Source: Prochilodus magdalenae | Lineage: Eukaryota; Chordata; Actinopteri; Characiformes; Prochilodontidae | DNA length: 64,000 nucleotides | Assembly: GCA_024036415.1 (NCBI GenBank) | Contig: JAMWET010000765.1 | Location: forward strand, 752,501 to 816,500 | Direction of reading: 5' to 3' | The notes under the pieces: generated by a model | Database searches by the model: none | The model's input: the letters and a program-made list of their open reading frames with translations, nothing else | What the model was told of the DNA's origin: nothing | Shown here: piece after piece, positions 1 to 10,918 of the stretch | Position numbering within the stretch: the first letter of the stretch is position 1 | Layout: the number at the start of each line of letters is the position of its first letter | Position numbers and translations under genes: made by a program

Positions 1-415
1 TTCGGTGGTGAAGCTCGGTCACGGTGTAAGCTGATAAATGAGCTCCTTTCACTTTCCCAAACACTCCAAACCGAAACTTCTTTACCTCCCGCAAATATTC
101 AGCTCCAGTTACACCCCGGGCCGCAGTACCTGAAACATACACACCTGGAATAAAACACACCTGGGCGGGGCTAATCAGATTAATCTCTCACGCACACTTC
201 ATCTGACCGATTTTTCCCCCTGCAGGATATTTACACAGGTACAAATCAGAGCTGAAATCTGGTTTATCCAGATCTTACAAATCATGGAAAACCAATCTTC
301 CCATTTACATGAATAAATCATCATTCCCCCACTCCATACGAACCATCCAGTCTGGACTATCACATTATCCCCACTTCCTGTTTTTGCACTCATCTTATCA
401 GCTCCACTGACTGTA
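1..415 (-). promoter_or_regulatory. Upstream region of a further vamp5-like copy lying beyond the left edge
   Basis: This stretch is a diverged copy of the DNA directly upstream of the two complete SNARE genes (compare about 5935-7010 and 12150-12420). Shared blocks run in the same order: the ATGAGCTCCTTTCACTTTC-type block, a block reading GCAAATATTCAGCTCC, a GGGCGGGGC GC-box, and a block reading CTGCAGGATATTTACAC. By alignment with the other copies, the start codon of this third gene would lie roughly 80-100 bases left of position 1. The strand is inferred from the orientation of the complete genes. No coding sequence of this copy is inside the window. Confidence 0.6.
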
Positions 416-423
416 TTGGAACT

Positions 424-625
424 GTAGTTCTACAGTTATCTATCTGTTTCTCTGTATACCTTATTACCCTGTTCTTCAACGGACCCCCACAGGACCACCA
501 CAGAGCAGGTAATATGTGGGTGGTGGATCATTTTCAGCACTTCAGTGCCACAAATATGCTTGGGGATTCCCCTCCAGGCCACCAGAGGTCGCCATATCCA
601 CATATTGGGGTGGTCTCTGCACACC
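424..625. mobile_element. MITE fragment (family 1)
   Basis: This piece starts with CTGTTTCTCTGTATAC and contains ACCACCACAGAGCAGGTA followed by the GGTGGTGGATCATTTTCAGC block. The same terminal block occurs at 14757, 27680, 50175 and 54230 (direct or inverted). It is truncated: only one terminus is present and the sequence after about 550 is unrelated to the other copies. Confidence 0.55.
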
Positions 626-1190
626 TGTTAGTCATTGTTTGCAGCTCAGTGGCTGTTTAATGGCCCCTAGGTTGCAGTTCTGTGTGTAGTCTTGCTTGTA
701 TTCCCAGCATTTCTGAGTCTTAGCGTTATTCCCGGGTATTCCTGTGTTTTTGGCTTTGGATTGTCTCCCTGTTTGTGAGTATAAGATTATGTTTGGGCCT
801 TTAGGATGATTAGATTGCGTTTGGTTTGGGACTTAAAACTGCACTGGGATCCATGTAGTGTGTTTGAACCAGTTCCCTACAGAGGACTTACCAGGTTACC
901 AGGAGCAACGTTTGGATAAATTAGGTTAGCTGGTGTGAAGTACTTTACAACATGCTACTTCATCCACTCAAGTTCATCCAGACGCAAACCCCAGTAATGA
1001 GCCTCAGTAAAAGCTACCAGCCATCATCACAGAACAGCTGATCTCAGAAGGAGGTGTGGGATTGTAGAGCTATTGGGAATGAAAATACAGGTTACCAGGT
1101 ACAATAAATGATTGATGTGCAGCGTTTCGTTGCTTCCTGTACAGTCTGCTCAACAAAACCAACCAAACTCAGTAAAACCCCACGCACCAT
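626..1190. other. Intergenic, no gene recognised
   Basis: No splice-flanked coding exon, RNA gene or clear repeat is visible. The short open frames here lack codon bias or recognisable motifs. Confidence 0.5.
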
Positions 1191-1193
1191 ATC

Positions 1194-1265
1194 TAAGATA
1201 AGATAATCCTTTATTGATCCCACAGTGGGGAAATTTGCAGTGTTACAGCAGCACAGAGGAAAGAA
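1194..1265 (-). mobile_element. Non-LTR retrotransposon 3' end
   Basis: The block TAAGATAAGATAATCCTTTA followed by TTGATCCCACAGTGGGGAAA is the reverse complement of a 3' tail frequently seen in fish LINE-like elements: a GATCAATAAAGGATTATCT-type end followed by short TATCT tail units. Only the terminal ~70 bases can be recognised. Family assignment is from memory and uncertain. Confidence 0.5.
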
Positions 1266-1454
1266 CAGAAGTGTCAGGAAATATACACATAATAATACAA
1301 TCTATAAACAAAAAGTACAGAAAAATATAAATTAAATACTAAAAACTTTAAACCCAGAAGCCGTTTTATTGCACATGGAGGTAGATTACTGAGTAACCTG
1401 CAGGCAAATTGATGCCCTTACCAGTTCCGTCTCATCCCTGGTCACATCTCACAT

Positions 1455-1705
1455 CTCTCCCTGTCGATTTTGTTACCGATCTTCCATATTTCAAGGGCAA
1501 TACCGTTATCCTTACCGTTGTAGATCCATTCATATTTGCCAACAGCTTTGCAAACCACTGAATGCCTGTTCAACCACGCTTTCCGTTTATTTGGTGTCCC
1601 TGAGGACATAGTGTCTGACAGAGGGACCCAGTTTATATCCCTGGTCTGGACTGCTTTTATGGAACGACTGGGTGTCGAGTTAACCTTAAATCCTTCATAC
1701 ATATA
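1455..1705 (+). pseudogene. Ty3/gypsy-type integrase fragment (broken)
   Basis: Two reading frames give pieces of a retrotransposon integrase core. The first reads [20 protein letters not shown] (from about 1464); after a frame break the second reads [17 protein letters not shown] and then IVSDRGTQFISLVW (about 1557-1650), the usual IVSDRG-QF integrase block. There is no gag, protease, reverse transcriptase or LTR nearby, so this is a short relic of a gypsy-like LTR element. The frame break and truncation mean it cannot be functional. Confidence 0.75.
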
Positions 1706-1836
1706 CTCACTGCAGTGGCATCTCCCCACAGTAAGAAGGGTCTGGGTGTGAGACCCAACCGGGGTTTCTGTGTGGGTTTGCTCTTCCAGGTGCTCCGGTG
1801 AACTGGAGATGCTAGATGGACCGCCGCTCCCCCAAT

Positions 1837-1863
1837 GGTGTGTGTGTGTGTGTGTGTGTGTGT
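1837..1863. repeat. (GT)n microsatellite
   Basis: About 13 uninterrupted TG dinucleotides. Confidence 0.9.
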
Positions 1864-2227
1864 CTGGGATAGACTCCAGCGATCCAGAAGAACAAGCAGG
1901 CCGGAAGATGAATGAATGAACTGTAGAACTGTAGAACTTGTGCTTAATCACCTCTTAAACTGGACGTACGTATAGATGAGTGAAGGGGATCTCTGACCTC
2001 TGCACAGTCACTGACTGGTCACTTCAGCAGACCTGCCCTACTAATGTCCCATGTAGATGGTCAGTTAGAGAGTGCGGTGTGAGTCATGTCCTTGTGTTTA
2101 TTCTTACAGGTCTTAAGTACAACACAGACAGTGGGAAAATGATGTTAATAATTTTATTGGACTGCTGAGGGGCTGCTGGCCGTTCGTCAGCAACCACGTA
2201 GCTGATGTATAGCCGAGGCAGGAGCTG

Positions 2228-2330
2228 CTTCATGCACACCTTGCATGCTCTTGCACATCTTGCATCCTCTTGCACATCTTGCATCCTCTTGCACATCTTG
2301 CATCCTGTTGCACAACTTACATGCTGTTGC
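2228..2330. repeat. Short 19-bp tandem repeat
   Basis: About five diverging units of CTTGCATCCTCTTGCACAT. Open frames across it on both strands are products of the periodicity. Confidence 0.8.
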
Positions 2331-2729
2331 ACATCTGTTTTATTGTTCCTGGACGTCTGTATTGTGTCTCTGTCTCTGTGTCTCTGCGGTGTTACTACTT
2401 GATCAATTTCTAATCTCTGTGCTGGAGAAGTAGCCTGGCAGTGACACCCTATGTTGCTATAATGATAATAAAGCTGAACTGAGTTCAGTTGAATGCTGAC
2501 CAGACCATGAGGTGGTCCAGAGGCTGCTGGATTAAGGTTGTTCTCCGGGTTACATGGTTTGCATGACGTGCATGATGACCCCTGAAGTGGGGGTGAAGTT
2601 CAGCTGTCCAGCACGCTGTCTTACTGCGAGTCCTGTCTGTTACATTACCGCAGTGGTCAGTTCGGTCAGCTGGATCAGAGAGGCTACCCATGTAGAATCA
2701 GATTCTGTCCATAAAAAAGTTCCAACAAA

Positions 2730-2735
2730 TTTATT
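2730..2735 (-). terminator. Poly(A) signal candidate of the first vamp5-like gene
   Basis: TTTATT on the plus strand is AATAAA on the minus strand, about 365 bases past the stop at 3100. It is the first canonical hexamer downstream of the gene, so the 3' UTR would cover roughly 2710-3099. Confidence 0.45.
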
Positions 2736-3099
2736 TAGAACTAAACTTTAATTACAATAACAGCAGAAACGGCACAGTGAGGACGGAAGGAGGATAAGAG
2801 AAGGATTCCGGGTCTTCCCTCTAACATATCTGACTCCAACTACATCAGATCATGTGGTGTTACTGTGCTGTACATCACTGGGTTAAATGCGGAACTTGTC
2901 AAAGTCCTATGGAGTTCGTTAGGAAAGAAGAGGACAGCATTTGTGGGCGGAGCTTGGACAGCAAAATTAAAACATCAACTCATAGATGAGCAGTGACCCA
3001 GACACTATCCCCCAGCCCAGTTCAGAACTCCGTCTGACCCATTAGCAGGTCAGAGTGATTTTTCTGTTTGTCCGTTATACGGTCCTGCAGTGCTGAGTG

Positions 3100-5852
3100 C
3101 TATGGTTTTCCTGACACAAGTGGTTTGGGGGTAACAGCAGCACGGTCACTGTGTGGGTCACCGGAACTACTTCTGCTGAGAACAACACCCACCACGATGA
3201 TGATCACCAGTGCCAGGACCACCACCACCGCTATCACTGCTGCCTTCCTCTTTGGACACTTCGTTCCTCCCTGCTTCTCCTGCTTTAACTTCTTCGCTGT
3301 CTTCTGGAACCTGTGCGACTGAAATCAGCAGCTGATTATTCCCAGTTCATTCTGAGATTTTACCTTCAGATTCACCATTAAATCAGCTTCTTTACATTTC
3401 AGTACTGAGGGAGACTTCAGTTAGACAGCTGAAGATAACAGACCCTGTGTTAATATCCGTGTTGGGTGTGTCTGTTGTGTAAACCACCCCTCAGTGTTCA
3501 GGTTACCCAGTTAAACTACATTGAAACTGAAATGTCTGTGTACTGATACGTGTTTGTGCTCAGTACAGCCAATAAACCGTATAAGAGGACACCACAGATC
3601 CTATATAGTCCTCTTGGCCACATCTGTCAACACTGGAAACAGTATTGCTTCACTGTAGGGTGCTGTTCACAAGGCTACATGACACCTACATAAGCTTGTC
3701 ATGACAAGTGACATAACCCTACGTATAAAGGTTTGCTCCAGACAGTGTTCCAGTTTTCATGTGTTCAGATTGAACAGCTGACTGATCAAATCTACCTTTC
3801 TACTGTAATAAGCGTTTATAAACATTCATGTAGGGTTATATCGGTTATCATGACAAGCTTATGTAGGCTTATGTACAGCACCCTGCAGTACAGTATTACT
3901 AATGAAAAACTCCAGCTCACTGAATTCAGTAAGTTCTCCGCACGCTCCTCAAGATCCTCCAGTTTCTCCTTCCGTTGCTCTGCTTTTTCAAGATTCAGCA
4001 CCATGATGTCCTTCACCTCCTCTGCCTCGCTCTGGGCAGCCTTCAGCCTGCTTTCCTGATAGACGACAGATAATAATCAAAAGGCTTCTATGAACTTTCA
4101 CTTCTCTTTTCACATTTTTCATTGTTAACACCATTTAGTGTTTTTGGATTAGCATCTGTCAGAGCGAACTGTCTGTGATTTCTCTACCCGAGCTGAGCTC
4201 CCGCCCAGACTGTGTGCTCTGATGCTGAGCTACTGCCCATCCTATGCACTCTGATGCTGAGCTACTGCCCATCACATGTGCTCTGATGTTGAGCTACTGC
4301 TCATCCTGTGCGCTCTGATGTTGAGCTACTGCCCTTCCCGTGCGCTCTGTTGCTGAGCTACTGCCCATCCTGTGCGCTCTGTTGCTGAGCTACTGCCCAT
4401 CCTGTGCGCTCTGTTGCTGAGCTACTGCCCATCCTGTGCGCTCTGTTGCTGAGCTACTGCCCTTCCTGTGCGCTCTAATGCTGAGCTACTGCCCATCCTG
4501 TGCACTCTGATGCTGAGCTACTGCCCATCCTGTGCACTCTGATGCTGAGCTACTGCCCATCCTGTGCACTCTGACGCTGAGCTACTGCCCATCCTGTGCA
4601 CTCTGACGCTGAGCTACTGCCCATCCTGTGCTCTCTGATACTGATCTACTGCTCATCCTGTGCGCTCAGATGCTGAGCTACTGCCCATCATGTGCGCTCT
4701 GATACTGATCTACTGCTCATCCGGTGCGCTCTGATACTGAGCTACTGGCCATCCTGGACGGTCTGATGCTGAGCTACTGCCCATCACATGTGCTCTGATG
4801 TTGAGCTACTGCTCATCCTGTGCGCTCTGATGCTGAGCTACTGCCCATCCCGTGCGCTCTGATGCTGAGCTACTGCCCATCACGTGCGCTCTGATGCTGA
4901 GCTACTGCCCATCACGTGCGCACTGATGCTGAACTCCCACCCATCCCGTGCGCTCTAATGCTGAGCTCCCACCCATCCTGTGCACTCTGATGCTGAGCTA
5001 CTGCCCATCACGTGCGCACTGATGCTGAGCTACTGCCCATCCTGTGCACTCTGACGCTGAGCTACTGCCCATCCTGTGCTCTCTGATACTGATCTACTGC
5101 TCATCCTGTGCGCTCAGATGCTGAGCTACTGCCCATCACGTGCGCTCTGATACTGATCTACTGCTCATCCGGTGCGCTCTGATACTGAGCTACTGGCCAT
5201 CCTGGACGGTCTGATGCTGAGATACTGCCCATCCCGTGTGCTCTGAAGCTGAGCTACTGGCCATCCTGGACGGTCTGATGCTGAGCTATTGCCCATCACC
5301 TGCGCTCTGATACTGCTTAATCTACTTTATCTGGGTGCCACTGCATTGCTGACCAGTCTGCCCACCATGAAGCATCTTTCCTAATCGTTCGTATAGACTA
5401 TCATCGTAGACCTCTAGCAGCAGTTACTGTGATAAACTTCTGTATGAACCAGAGAAGGTGGGTTCCCCATATGAGTCTTGGTTCTTCTTAAGGGTTCTTC
5501 CTCTTGCTGTGAGGAAGGTTCTCCTGGCCTGCTCTTTGGAGGCTTGGACCTGAATTCTGTGTTAAGCTGCTTTGTGAGAACCTCTGCTGTAAAAGGTGCT
5601 ATATAAATAAACCCTGGACTCCCTGGACTGGACTCGACCTGATCAAATGTAGTTACTCGGTCCACATGAGCAACTCAAGCACAGACTCTAACTAACAGCG
5701 TCGGTTTCAGACTTAGATCTCCCTGATCCACTCCACCTGGTGTCTGTAAAGGTTGCTCTGTTGGTGTCTGCAGGAACCTAAAGCTCCACAGCAGCAGGAC
5801 TATCTCAACATACATCCACAACTGGACTGAAAACAACAAACCAACTTACCAT
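3100..5852 (-). CDS. vamp5-like: VAMP5-like R-SNARE, copy A (3 exons, 118 aa)
   Basis: Small tail-anchored vesicle SNARE; on family knowledge it would place an R-SNARE helix in trafficking complexes, anchored by a C-terminal membrane segment. Coding exons (minus strand) are 5852-5850 (ATG only, followed directly by GTAAGTTGG), 4055-3921 (45 codons) and 3318-3100 (72 codons plus TAG). Acceptors are CTATCAG and GATTTCAG; the second donor is TCA|GTGAGC; all junctions are in phase 0. Residues 2-60 form the SNARE motif, beginning ESRLKAAQSEAEEVKDIMV. The zero-layer Arg sits in EKAEQRKEKL. A basic stretch with CPKRK precedes a membrane helix of about 20 residues (VVVVLALVIIIVVGVV). An unusually long lumenal tail of about 24 residues follows. 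Length (118) and the LLNS-SHRFQKTAKKL layout resemble mammalian VAMP5 (116 aa) more than VAMP8 or VAMP2. The product could also be named vamp8-like. Intron 1 contains a 1.1-kb minisatellite. Confidence 0.85.
4190..5320. repeat. 32-bp minisatellite in intron 1 of copy A
   Basis: About 35 units with consensus TGCTGAGCTACTGCCCATCC then TGTGCGCTCTGA. Point variants recur in blocks (CACATGTG, CACGTGCG, TGGACGGT), which suggests local unequal exchange or higher-order amplification; for example a multi-unit block near 4570-4790 is repeated near 5030-5260. The paralogous intron of copy B (11690-12069) lacks it. Confidence 0.9.
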
Positions 5853-6180
5853 CCTGCACGGGCACCAGCGCTCAGTGTTGGACGGGTATGAGGGTCAGCA
5901 GACAGATGAACTTAGCCGGACAGCGTGGAGGTGAGTCTGGTGGGGAAGCGTGGTTACGGTGCGAGTAGCTGGAGTTGATGAATGAGCTCCTTTCTCAAAC
6001 GCTGGGTAACGGGTGTGCACGTGTGTTTCAGCCTTACCGTGCACCTGTTAACCGATCAGATACCTGCGCTGTGTTCTGTGAGTGCTCTGCTGCAAGAACA
6101 AAGACCCTGGACCACGAGAACCACTGGCTGCTTCTTCAATCTCCCTGATGCTGTACACACAGTAAATGGGGTAAATGGAG

Positions 6181-6219
<39 letters not shown>

Positions 6220-7010
6220 GCACACACACAGATCATCAGCCCCCCGGAAATACACAATGGGGGAAACCCACCGGAAAAGATAAGAAGAACATGTCACATA
6301 TAAAACTTGATATATGGACCTTTTACAAAGTTCACATTCAGGTCAGGACATATCTGAGCATTCTCTGCCATACTGCTAGCGCTCTGAACGGTGTTCTGCT
6401 TATTCTGTGTCCTTTTATAAAGTGGAAATAAGAGTTTTATCCAGGGCTGACAGTCATACGTACCTCCTCTCAGTTTGCATTTCGCAGACTGACAGCGCTA
6501 CAGCAGTGACACAGACAAACACACCTCTTAAAGAGACAGTACATAATTAACTCAATGTGAGTGATTCCCCAGTACAGGTATGTCATAATAAAATAAATAT
6601 TCCAGCAAAAAAACAGCATTTAATAGAGTTTTATACAGATAGAAGATATTTAGCTGTGTCACAACTGCAAATATTCAGCTCCAGTTACACCCCACACTGC
6701 AGTCAGGTCCTGCTGCTCACCTACAACATACACATCTTGGAACAACGTATTAGTTTGCGGGGCATATCAGAATAATCTCTCACTTTCCCACCTGCAGGAT
6801 ATTTACACATGTACAGGTCAAGGCTGAAATCTGGTTTACCCAGATCATCCAAATAATTGAAAACCAATCTTCCCATTTACATGAATAAATCATCATTCCT
6901 CATCTCATACCATCCATTCAGCCTGGACTATAACATTAACCCAACTTCCTGTTTCTGAACTCATCCTATCAGCTCCACTGGCCATATAGGACATTCTGTA
7001 GTTCTACAGT
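5853..7010 (-). promoter_or_regulatory. 5' UTR and upstream region of vamp5-like copy A
   Basis: The 5' leader next to the ATG (about 5853-5960) is conserved with copy B at 12073-12150. Further upstream the two copies share the GCAAATATT-CAGCTCC block (6667 here, 12240 in copy B), the CACCTGCAGGATATTTACAC block (6789 here, 12365 in copy B) and surrounding sequence. Copy A is interrupted relative to the others between about 6000 and 6660, which includes a (CT)n/(CA)n microsatellite at 6179-6231. No TATA box is evident. The transcription start was not located. Confidence 0.5.
6179..6231. repeat. (CT)n-(CA)n microsatellite
   Basis: GCTCTCTCTCTCT runs with one TTT interruption, ending in CGCACACACACA. 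Confidence 0.9.
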
Positions 7011-7017
7011 TCACTGA

Positions 7018-7310
7018 CTTGGTGGTGGGGTGTTAGTATGTGTTGTGCTGGTGTGAGTGGATCAGACACAGGAGTACTGCTGGACACCTCAGTGTCACTG
7101 CTGGACTGAGAATCGTCCACCAACCAAGCGTCCTGTGGGGGGCTTCCTGTAAGCCACGTACTGTGTGGGGTGTCTCATGACCACTGATGAAGGACTAGAG
7201 GATGGCCAGCACTGAACTGTGCAGTAGCAGATGAGCTATCGTCTCTGACTGTACATCTACAAGGTAGACCAGCAAGGTAGGAATGTGGACAGTGAGTGGA
7301 CACATTTTCT
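7018..7310. mobile_element. MITE, family 1, partial copy
   Basis: Carries the family landmarks GGTGTGAGTGGATCAGACAC, CACCTCAGTGTCACTGCTGG, ACTGATGAAGGACTAGAGGA and the TCGTCTCTGACTGTACATCT block. The terminal CTGTTTCTCTGTATAC part is missing here. Confidence 0.6.
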
Positions 7311-7955
7311 GTTCCACCCATGAAATTTACTGGTCCTGAGACATAATGTAGATATAGCTGTAGAAGGTATTTTTCCAAAATATGATTTAAATACCAAATA
7401 TCTCTCAGATTCCTGCAAAATAGAGTTTTCTCTTGTCCCACCTTCTGGATTGCCAACTTTTCATATCAGATATTAGAGTTAAATAAGTTTAAATCTGCCT
7501 TTGTGGTTTGGTTATGTTAGTAAACATGTCCTATAATTGTTAAGACAATTAGTTTGAGCGTGTTAATAAGAGTAATTACGCACTAAAGTCGTGTCCCTCA
7601 ACATCCACACAAGCCTGTTACCGAAGGCTCTTTACTATGACACAGGAAGATAACATACAGGGCATCACATGACACAGAGGAAATTACATCATCAAGCCAT
7701 TTGTTAAAACTGTAGGCAGATCAAAGGCAATCCTTCTCCCTTGTCTTTCATATTTCTCCAGTCTGTTCAGTCTTAACTGAGTGTGTGACTCTAAAAAGTG
7801 CAGCCCTGTAACCCAGATTATCAGAAAAAGGGTTTAATTTAGATTCATTTATTTATTAATAGAACAAGTTTGATGTTGAATTTGAGAGTAACATAACATT
7901 CCTAAGTTAGCATCTGTTCCTGAGAAAAATCTGACATTAGCATTCATCTATAACC
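7311..7955. other. Intergenic, no gene recognised
   Basis: AT-rich sequence between a MITE copy and a minisatellite. No exon, RNA gene or transposase motif was recognised. Confidence 0.5.
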
Positions 7956-7957
7956 CT

Positions 7958-8692
7958 GTTACCTGCAACTTTGTTACCCACAGCCCTGTTCCCTACCACC
8001 CCGTTACCCTTAAATCCTATTACCCTACAACCCTGTTACCTATAACCCTGTTACCTATTACCATGTTACCTGCAACCCCATTACGCTACAATCCTATTAC
8101 CCTACAACCCTGTTACCTATAACCCTGTTACCTGCAACTCTATTACCCTACAACCCTATTACCCTACAACCCTTTTACCCACAACCCTATTACCCTACAA
8201 CCCTGTTACCCACAACCCTGTTACCTATAACCCTATTACCCTACAACCCTGTTACCTATAACCCTGTTACCTGCAACTCTATTACCCTACAACCCTATTA
8301 CCCTACAACCCTTTTACCCACAACCCTGTTACCTATAACCCTGTTACCTATTACCATGTTACCTGCAACCCCATTACGCTACAATCCTACTACCCTACAA
8401 CCCTGTTACCTAGAGGCCTGTTACTTGCAACCCTATTACACTACAATCCTGTTACCCTACAACCTTGTTACCTACAAACCTATTACCCTACAACGATATT
8501 ACCCTACAAACCTGTTACCTACAACCATGTTACCTTCAACCCTATTACCCTACAATGCTATTACCCTACAACCCTGTTACCTACAAACCTATTACCCTAC
8601 AAAGATATTACCCTACAAACCTGTTACCTACAACCATGATACCTGCAACCCTATTACCCTACAATCATATTACCCTACAACCCTTTTACCTA
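7958..8692. repeat. 15-bp minisatellite, left half
   Basis: Units of ACCCTGTTACCTACA alternate with ACCCTATTACCCTACA-type units and many point variants, running continuously for about 730 bases. The array resumes at 9811 with the same unit and phase, so it was one array split by the transposon at 8693-9810. Long open frames with NPVTYNP-like products are periodicity artefacts. The units superficially resemble the telomere motif CCCTAA but do not match it. Confidence 0.9.
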
Positions 8693-9810
8693 CAGTGGGG
8701 TGCGAAAGTTTGGGCAGCTGTGTTAATTTTCCTGATTTACCTTTATAAAGCATTGATTGTTTGGATAAAAAATTCCGTTAAATATATCATATAGGGGACA
8801 AACACAGTGATATTTGAGAAGTGAAATGAAGTTTATATGATTTACAGGAAGTGTGCAATAATTGTCTAAACAAAAGTAGGCAGGTGCATAAATTTGGGCA
8901 CCAAAAAAAAAAACCTAAACTCAATATTTAGTAGATCCTCCTTTCGCAGAAATAACAGCCTCTAAACGCTTCCTATAGCTTCTAATGAGAGTCTGGATTG
9001 TGGCTGAAGGTATTTTAGACCATTCTTCTTTACAAAACATCTCTAGTTCATTCAGGTTTGATGGTTTCCGAGCATGGACAGCTCTCTTTAAGTGACACCA
9101 CAGATTTTCAATAATATTCAGGTCTGGGGACTGAGATGGCCATGCCAGGACGTTGTACTTGTTCCTCTGCATGAATGCATTAGTAGATTTTGAGCAGTGT
9201 TTAGGGTCGTTGTCTTGTTGGAAGATCCAGCCATTTTCTTGGTCTGCCACTTCGAGCCTTGACTTGAACTGTGCCTGTGGTCTTCCTTTTTCTTACAATG
9301 TTTCTCACAGTAGAGAATGAAAGCTGAAATCTCTGAGATAGCTTTCTGTATCCTTCCCCTAAACCATGACGGTGAACAGTCTTTGTTTTCAGGTCATTTG
9401 AAAGTTGTTTTGAGACTCCTATGCTGCGACTCTTCAGAGAAGATGCAAAGAGGAGAAAAACTTACAATTGCCCCCCTTAAATACCCTTTCTCATAATTGG
9501 AGTCACCTGTGTATGGAGGTCAAAGGTCACTGAACTTACCAAACCAAATTTGAGTTCCAATAATTAGTTCTAAAGGTTTTGAAATCAATAAAATGACAAC
9601 AGTGCCCAAATTTATGCACCTGCCTACTTTTGTTTAACCAATTATTGCACACTTTCTGTAAATCATATAAACTTCATTTCACTTCTCAAATATCACTGTG
9701 TTTGTCCCCTATATGATATATTTAACGCAATTTTTTATCCAAACAATTAATGCTTTATAAAGGTAAATCAGGAAAATTAACAACGCTGCCCAAACTTTCA
9801 CACCCCACTG
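8693..9810 (-). mobile_element. Internally deleted Tc1/mariner-like transposon
   Basis: The element begins CAGTGGGGTGCGAAAGTTTG and ends in the matching inverted CACCCCACTG, flanked by TA on both sides (8691-8692 and 9811-9812). The terminal inverted repeats are long, about 200 bases; for example AAAGTAGGCAGGTGCATAAA at 8873 is mirrored near 9602-9640. On the minus strand the interior encodes a Tc1 N-terminal helix-turn-helix piece (LSQRFQLSFSTVRNIVRK, about 9340-9265, ending GRP) and then, after a deletion, the C-terminal catalytic part from 9250 to 8921 with QQDNDPKH and WPSQSPDLNIIENLW. The middle of the transposase, including the first catalytic Asp region, is missing, so it is a non-autonomous copy. 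Confidence 0.9.
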
Positions 9811-10322
9811 TATAACCCTGTTACCTACAACCATGTTACCTGCAACCATATTACCCTACAACCCTCTTACCTATAACCCTCTTACCTATAACCCTGTTAC
9901 CTGCAACCCTATTACCCTACAACCCTGTTACCTACAACTGTGTTACCCGCAACCCTATTACCCTACAATCCTATTACCCTACAGCCCTTTTACCTACAAC
10001 TATGTTACCTGCAACCTTATTACCCTACAATGCTATTACCCTACAACCCTGTTACCTAAAACCCAGTTATCTACAACCCTGTTACTATACAACCCGGTTA
10101 CCTACAAACCTGGTACCTATAACCCTGTTACCTACAACCGTGTTATCTGCCAGCCTATTACCCTACAACGCTTTTACCCCACAACGCTATTACCATACAA
10201 CCCTGTTAGCTACAACCCTGGTAGCTACAATCCTGTTACCTGCAACCCTATTATTGTACAACCCGGTTACCCACAACCCTGTTACCTGCAATCCTATTAG
10301 CTACAACTGTGTTACCAGTTTC
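9811..10322. repeat. 15-bp minisatellite, right half
   Basis: Same unit family as 7958-8692, more diverged toward the right end (CCTGGTAGCTACAA variants). Confidence 0.9.
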
Positions 10323-10918
10323 TGAGAAACCCAGACTAAGGAGACTTCAGTGTTTTTGCTGATTAGGTCCAAATCAGGTGGATTAAAACAGGATTCCTTT
10401 CAGACTCTTAAAGGTGCATCTTGGTCTGGATGTTCTGGACACTAAAATTTTAGAATCTCTATTTTAAAATTGAGAAAAATTAAAACATTGTGTATTTAAA
10501 ACAAAGTGTATTTTGCGACAACAGACAATGATGGAGTCAAATCCAGAGTGACAAAAGTTCTGTGATTCAAGAAGAGCTCCAAAGAGTCGTGAACCATGGC
10601 TGGAGTTCAGAGGGTGAGATGATGTACCTTTGTTTCTCCTCGCTCTGTGTATGAAAGCCATGTCACCGGGGCGGTTACGTAGTTACCAAAAGATTATTAC
10701 AACAGCAACCCATGCAGATAGAATGGCGAGGTCTAGGACTCTGATCGGACCCCTTACAAGTAACAGAAGGGTGGAGTTTGGATAGGACAAACATCGACTT
10801 ATAGATGAGCAGTGACCCAGACACAATCCCCCAGCCCAGTTCTGGACTCCATCTGAACCGTAAGCAGGTCAGAATGAGTTTTCTGTTTGTCCATCATACG
10901 GTCCTTCAGTGCTGAGTT
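10323..10918 (-). other. Probable 3' UTR of copy B plus intergenic DNA
   Basis: The part from about 10770 to 10918 aligns with 2940-3099 downstream of copy A (shared ATAGATGAGCAGTGACCCAG and TCCCCCAGCCCAGTTC), consistent with 3' UTR conserved between paralogues. No canonical AATAAA was found on the minus strand close to the stop. The rest shows no gene. Confidence 0.45.

Noticed and set aside
7958..10322. Interstitial telomere repeat
   Set aside because: ACCCTGTTACC units resemble CCCTAA only in part; the period is 15, not 6.
8356..10325. Long open frames rich in YNPVTYNPITLQ-type repeats
   Set aside because: They follow the 15-bp period of the minisatellite and are multiples of three by chance. 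There is no start context, splice signal or conserved unit, and a transposon interrupts the array.
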